A DNA stretch of 24,885 nt from Patescibacteria group bacterium (GTDB lineage: Bacteria > Patescibacteriota > Minisyncoccia > Minisyncoccales > Staskawiczbacteraceae), in the NCBI GenBank assembly GCA_018894075.1, contig JAHIEB010000002.1:1-24885 (forward strand), given 5' to 3'. The notes beneath the pieces were generated by a model, which saw only the letters and a list, made by a program, of their open reading frames with translations, ran no database searches and had not been told where the DNA came from. The position numbers and the translations under genes are program-made. Position 1 is the first letter of the stretch. Each line of letters opens with the position of its first letter. Shown here one piece after another: positions 21,972 through 24,885 of this stretch.

Positions 21972-23657
21972 TTATGCTGCTATTGCCTTTAATCTTTTAT
22001 CTACTTTATCAAACTGCGCTCTCCACTTTTCCTCTTTCAACTCAAGTTGTTTTTTAGCATACCCAGCAATTAACTCCCCTCTCTTCATTTGGATTCTTTC
22101 CAATAGCTCTCTAGCTTTTCCAGTAAACCTGCCCCCGCCGTACCTGCTTGCTCGCAAAAAAGAGGCGGTTTGTTTTTCACTTAGCCTGAAAAAAGCGGCC
22201 ACATCTTTTGCAATATCCCAAAGCGACTTAATCTTTCCCTCAAATTCTTTAGCTGCTCTTTCATCCTCAAATAACCAATTAAACTCTTTACCTGCTCTCT
22301 TTGGAGCTTCTGGCGCAATGGGCGTAGAACTCCTCACGGCTTCGCGGAGAGCCTTCATTTTTCTTCCCATCCACATTGCATGCCCTGTTTGGTAGTCAGC
22401 GTCCATCCTCTTTTTCACAACAGCTTTTATGGCTTCCTCTATTCTCTGCTGTCTTTTTCCGCCTTGTTCTATAAAATCTTTTTTTGAATCAAACTCGGTA
22501 TATCCTGACGGCCCGTATATCCTGAATCTTTTTCTAAAGATTCCCTTCCTTTTTGTTTCATACGGCCTGCATCCTTCGCTTAAATACTGGTAAAATGCTT
22601 CCTCTGGCATAGGAAAACCCTTTTTTTCCATATCCTTTCTTTTTTCCTCCATTGCTTTTTCAAATCCTGCAACATCTTTGTATTTCTTTCGTTCTTTTTC
22701 AGAAAGGCCTGAGTCCCACGCCCTCTTTATCCCTTCTGCTTTTATACCTTCCCTGGCTGCAGCCTCTTTTTTGGCAATATTTTCTTTTGAGAAAAATTCG
22801 GCTTTTGTCGTTATCTTTGCTCCTTCTTTTTCAGCTTCAATATGAGCTGCAACCCTGACCTCCCGTCCCAAATTTCTACCATTTAGCTCTTTTATAAGCC
22901 CTTGGAGCTTTTCCCATTTGATATCAGCGAGCTCTCGGCTGGCAATAGAAAACTCCCCTGGCTTAAGTGCAACGAGATCCATCAATTCTGTGTATGTTCC
23001 AACAACAGCTCCCTTCAAAGCATCCTCTTTGCTCTCTTTCGGCAGCACCTCTTTTGCGGTTTCGGGCTCGCTTGCTTCGGGCACTGCTTCCTGTTTTTCC
23101 GGCTCTAACTCTGGAGCCGGCGCTTCTGTTTTTGGGGCAATGTTCTCTTTTACGGGAAAGATGTCTTCATCTAATCCGGTGATGCCTGCGTCAACCACTT
23201 CTTTTATAATTCTCTCGGCGCCCTCTTTGTCGTCAGGCTGAATAGAATCAATAAGAGTGTTCTTTGGGGGTATAGAAGTGTCGTCCGGTTCTAGCACAAA
23301 AGCCTCATCTTTTCCAATAACCCCCTCTTCTCTTAGGGTCTTTTCGGCGCCCTCTTTGTCGTCAGGCTGAATAGGGTTAATGGGAGCGCCTCTCTCGGGT
23401 TCAGGGGGAGCGAGACTATCTGGTTTTAATACAAATTCTTCATCTTCCCGAGGAATGTTTTCTTTGGGAGCCTTCTCTTCGGACGCACCTATAACGAGAC
23501 CGCCTTCTACAGGGATTCTCCCGTCTTCGGGATTAAGAGTACCTGGTTTATCCGGCGTTGGGGGCGGAGAAACATCAATTACTACATCATCCTCTTCTCG
23601 GAGTTCCACAGGGAGCTCCTTTTTAATAATGCCTCTTTGAGGTTCTTTTTCTGTCAT
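21972..23657 (-). CDS. Large low-complexity acidic and charged protein (561 aa), function unknown
   Basis: No known domain recognised. Residues 1-210 are acidic, rich in Pro and Glu, and probably disordered, with a repeat: EEFVLKPDSLAPP and EAFVLEPDDTSIPP, each followed by IQPDDKEGAE. From about 215 the protein becomes helical and charged (TYTELMDLVALKPGEFSIAS, EKLQGLIKELNGRNLGREVR), with RRFRIYGPSGYTEFDSKKDF-like globular stretches near 385 and a basic C-terminus. The helical region could be coiled coil. No signal peptide or membrane segment is seen, so it is likely cytoplasmic. An upstream TATAAT-like stretch precedes the ATG at 23657. Confidence 0.75.
   Translation of the reverse strand: MTEKEPQRGIIKKELPVELREEDDVVIDVSPPPTPDKPGTLNPEDGRIPVEGGLVIGASEEKAPKENIPREDEEFVLKPDSLAPPEPERGAPINPIQPDDKEGAEKTLREEGVIGKDEAFVLEPDDTSIPPKNTLIDSIQPDDKEGAERIIKEVVDAGITGLDEDIFPVKENIAPKTEAPAPELEPEKQEAVPEASEPETAKEVLPKESKEDALKGAVVGTYTELMDLVALKPGEFSIASRELADIKWEKLQGLIKELNGRNLGREVRVAAHIEAEKEGAKITTKAEFFSKENIAKKEAAAREGIKAEGIKRAWDSGLSEKERKKYKDVAGFEKAMEEKRKDMEKKGFPMPEEAFYQYLSEGCRPYETKRKGIFRKRFRIYGPSGYTEFDSKKDFIEQGGKRQQRIEEAIKAVVKKRMDADYQTGHAMWMGRKMKALREAVRSSTPIAPEAPKRAGKEFNWLFEDERAAKEFEGKIKSLWDIAKDVAAFFRLSEKQTASFLRASRYGGGRFTGKARELLERIQMKRGELIAGYAKKQLELKEEKWRAQFDKVDKRLKAIAA
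23215..23374 (-). repeat. 31-bp direct repeat inside the 561-aa gene
   Basis: The same 31 bases occur at 23215-23245 and 23344-23374, a 129-bp (43-codon) offset, in frame. They encode the IQPDDKEGAE segment. Exact identity suggests recent duplication or gene conversion. Confidence 0.9.
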
Positions 23658-23698
23658 ATTATTTTATTATATCTTTTGCAAAAGAAAAGGACAAGCTC

Positions 23699-23726
23699 TT
23701 GCTTTTTAGATAAAGCTGTGTACAAT
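23699..23726 (+). promoter_or_regulatory. rpsT promoter
   Basis: TTGCTT (23699-23704), 16 nt, TACAAT (23721-23726). The ATG at 23738 leaves a leader of about 4-5 nt, so the mRNA is essentially leaderless. Confidence 0.65.
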
Positions 23727-23737
23727 ACCTAATATAT

Positions 23738-24001
23738 ATGGCAATAATAAAATCGGCAAAAAAGGCTCTCCGACAGAATATAAAACGCAGAGCCAGAAAT
23801 ACTGTTTATAAAGAAAGCCTGAAAGACCTTATACGGGAGTTAAAATCTTTGATTGAAAAAAAAGACTTGCAGGCTGCAAGAAATCTTTTACCAAGAGTTT
23901 ATAAGGCGCTAGATAAAACTGCTAAGGTTGGCGTTATTAAAAGAAACGCAGCTGACCGCAATAAATCCAGACTGACTAAGTTAATTGATAGAACTAAGTA
24001 A
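23738..24001 (+). CDS. rpsT: Ribosomal protein bS20
   Basis: Small-subunit protein of 87 aa. Typical features are MAIIKSAKKALRQNIKRRAR at the N-terminus, the long basic helices, and the C-terminal motif VIKRNAADRNKSRLTKLI. The 3' end overlaps the convergent holA gene by 21 nt, and rpsT beside holA is a common bacterial arrangement (as in Bacillus). Confidence 0.96.
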   Translation: MAIIKSAKKALRQNIKRRARNTVYKESLKDLIRELKSLIEKKDLQAARNLLPRVYKALDKTAKVGVIKRNAADRNKSRLTKLIDRTK

Positions 24002-24724
24002 GAGCTCCAACCCCATCTCTGGGTCAAGCTTCCCTGTTTTAAAAGCTGAATCTGCCCGGAAAATATCTTGGTAGATTTTTTTTAAGTCTTTGAGCTGAAA
24101 TTTCTGACATTGATAATAATTCTTTCTAGCAACAAAAGGATTGAGCTTTGTTTTTTTAACAATAGCAGAATAATCATTATTCTTTAGAACTAACTCTTTA
24201 ACCATTAAAAGATTCCTAAACTGGTAGGCTATCATAGAAAGCAGTTGGAAGGGAGAATCACCTTCGCTAATATGTAGAGTTAAGAGATTTAGCGCTTGTT
24301 TTTTATCTTTTGACGCAATGGCATCTATTGTTTTAAATATAGCTAGTTCGATTTTTGCCCTGACCAAAAACTTAACATCAACCGAAGTTATTTTCTTTTT
24401 ATAATTAGCCAGTTTCATTATTTCGTTCGCAATTCTCCATGAATCATTTCCAGTGCGAGAAAAAAGAAGTTGGGGAACATCAGCATCAAAACTGCAATTA
24501 AATCTTTGAAACTCCTGTTTTATCCACTCCAACATCTGAACGGGAGACATTCGTTTAAACTCTTGCACATTTTTTATGCCTTTAACGTCGGCTTTTTTCA
24601 CTGCCGAATCCTCATAAACAATGATAATATCTTCAGATTGCGTTAAGTCTTTAACCATTGCTAGAAATCTATCCGAAAAAACATTCCTTAAGACAATAAG
24701 TCTGTTCTCTTTAAAGAGTACCAA
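23981..24724 (-). CDS. holA: DNA polymerase III delta subunit, N-terminal domain missing
   Basis: The delta subunit opens the sliding clamp within the clamp loader. The 247-aa frame covers the later part of the protein: LIVLRNVFSD, then the lid helices (QLLFSRTGNDSWRIANEIMKL near 85-105) and the C-terminal domain with AIFKTIDAIASKDKKQALNLL, SPFQLLSMIAYQFRNLLMVKEL and ADSAFKTGKLDPEMGLELLL. The family is normally 320-345 aa; the first roughly 80-90 residues are missing. The only start is a TTG at 24724, just beyond an inverted repeat. The missing segment KTGFNLVFMDSLDGLQDKVK is encoded on the opposite strand. The gene is therefore broken or misassembled at about 24712. Confidence 0.85.
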   Translation of the reverse strand: MVLFKENRLIVLRNVFSDRFLAMVKDLTQSEDIIIVYEDSAVKKADVKGIKNVQEFKRMSPVQMLEWIKQEFQRFNCSFDADVPQLLFSRTGNDSWRIANEIMKLANYKKKITSVDVKFLVRAKIELAIFKTIDAIASKDKKQALNLLTLHISEGDSPFQLLSMIAYQFRNLLMVKELVLKNNDYSAIVKKTKLNPFVARKNYYQCQKFQLKDLKKIYQDIFRADSAFKTGKLDPEMGLELLLSSIN

Positions 24725-24885
24725 GGTCAGAAAACAGGCTTTAATTTAGTGTTTATGGATAGCCTAGACGGCTTGCAGGACAAAGTAAAACAGATTTCAA
24801 TATTTAAAGAGAACAGACTTATTGTTTTAAGGAATGTTTTTTCGGATAGGTTTCTAGCAATGGTTAAAGACTTAACGCAATCTGA
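24633..24885. repeat. Inverted repeat with 83-nt arms across the holA 5' region
   Basis: Left arm 24633-24715 is the reverse complement of right arm 24803-24885, with 2 mismatches in 83. The arms flank 87 nt. The right arm reaches the window end, so it may be longer. The left arm begins at a 12-bp palindrome CTCTTTAAAGAG (24707-24718). Confidence 0.95.
24716..24885 (+). CDS. holA: holA fragment on the opposite strand (partial, runs off the right edge)
   Basis: Plus-strand frame through ATG 24755 reads EYQGQKTGFNLVFMDSLDG then LQDKVKQISIFKENRLIVLR and NVFSDRFLAMVKDLTQS, which is the N-terminal to middle part of a delta subunit. The last 83 nt duplicate the minus-strand holA start. It contains the sequence that the minus-strand gene lacks, and may continue as a complete or partial second copy beyond the window. 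The frame is closed by a stop at 24689, so no true N-terminus lies within the window. Confidence 0.7.

Noticed and set aside
22652..23640. Several plus-strand frames opposite the 561-aa gene
   Set aside because: They are Ser- and Leu-rich mirror frames of a low-complexity gene, without start signals.
24633..24885. Transposon or insertion-sequence terminal inverted repeats
   Set aside because: No transposase or target duplication; the arms are coding sequence of holA and the spacer is the rest of that gene.

Overview
The window looks like chromosomal DNA of an uncultivated, reduced-genome bacterium of the candidate phyla radiation (Patescibacteria, most like Parcubacteria). The signs are short versions of core proteins, an archaeal-type UMP kinase, an ArgRS without the HIGH histidines, Elp3, a PHP-domain PolX, an endonuclease Q homologue, few Shine-Dalgarno sequences and -10 boxes only a few bases before start codons. 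TGA is a normal stop. No rRNA, tRNA, CRISPR or transposase was seen. The lineage is inferred from gene content, not from a marker tree.

Layout. 1-5716 (minus strand): pyrH, two related membrane-anchored proteins, a complete argS, a membrane protein with a 26-residue Cys repeat, and a second argS cut by the left edge. Much of 843-5050 is very AT-rich. 5763-6104 (plus): a GC-rich cassette with a consensus promoter, a good ribosome binding site, a 72-aa ORF and a hairpin terminator. 6258-8102 (plus): smpB, ssrA (tmRNA, starting on the base after the smpB stop), infC, rpmI, rplT, ending in a bidirectional terminator. 8128-14500 (minus): an EF-Tu-domain-2-like protein, an unknown protein, an endonuclease Q homologue, greA, an HD phosphohydrolase, a half-size MFS protein, polX and a NUDIX hydrolase. 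14536-14694 (minus): a structured RNA gene with its own promoter and UUCG terminator. 14724-16926: a Trm9-like methyltransferase and elp3, divergent, with start codons sharing one CATG. 16883-19966 (minus): ruvA, a MurE-like ligase, a second structured RNA gene, a 46-aa ORF and a NIF3-family protein. 19981-24001: uvrB (plus), a 561-aa low-complexity protein and a 35-aa basic ORF (minus), and rpsT (plus). 23981-24885: holA on the minus strand, broken at an inverted repeat; its missing N-terminal part lies on the plus strand.

How the genes fit together. Translation and ribosome rescue dominate (ArgRS, IF-3, L35, L20, S20, SmpB/tmRNA, Elp3 and the Trm9-like enzyme). DNA repair forms a second theme (EndoQ, PolX, RuvA, UvrB, HolA). 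The most unusual items are the elp3/trm9-like pair, the two independent RNA genes, the GC-rich cassette, the paired ArgRS genes and the fold-back in holA.
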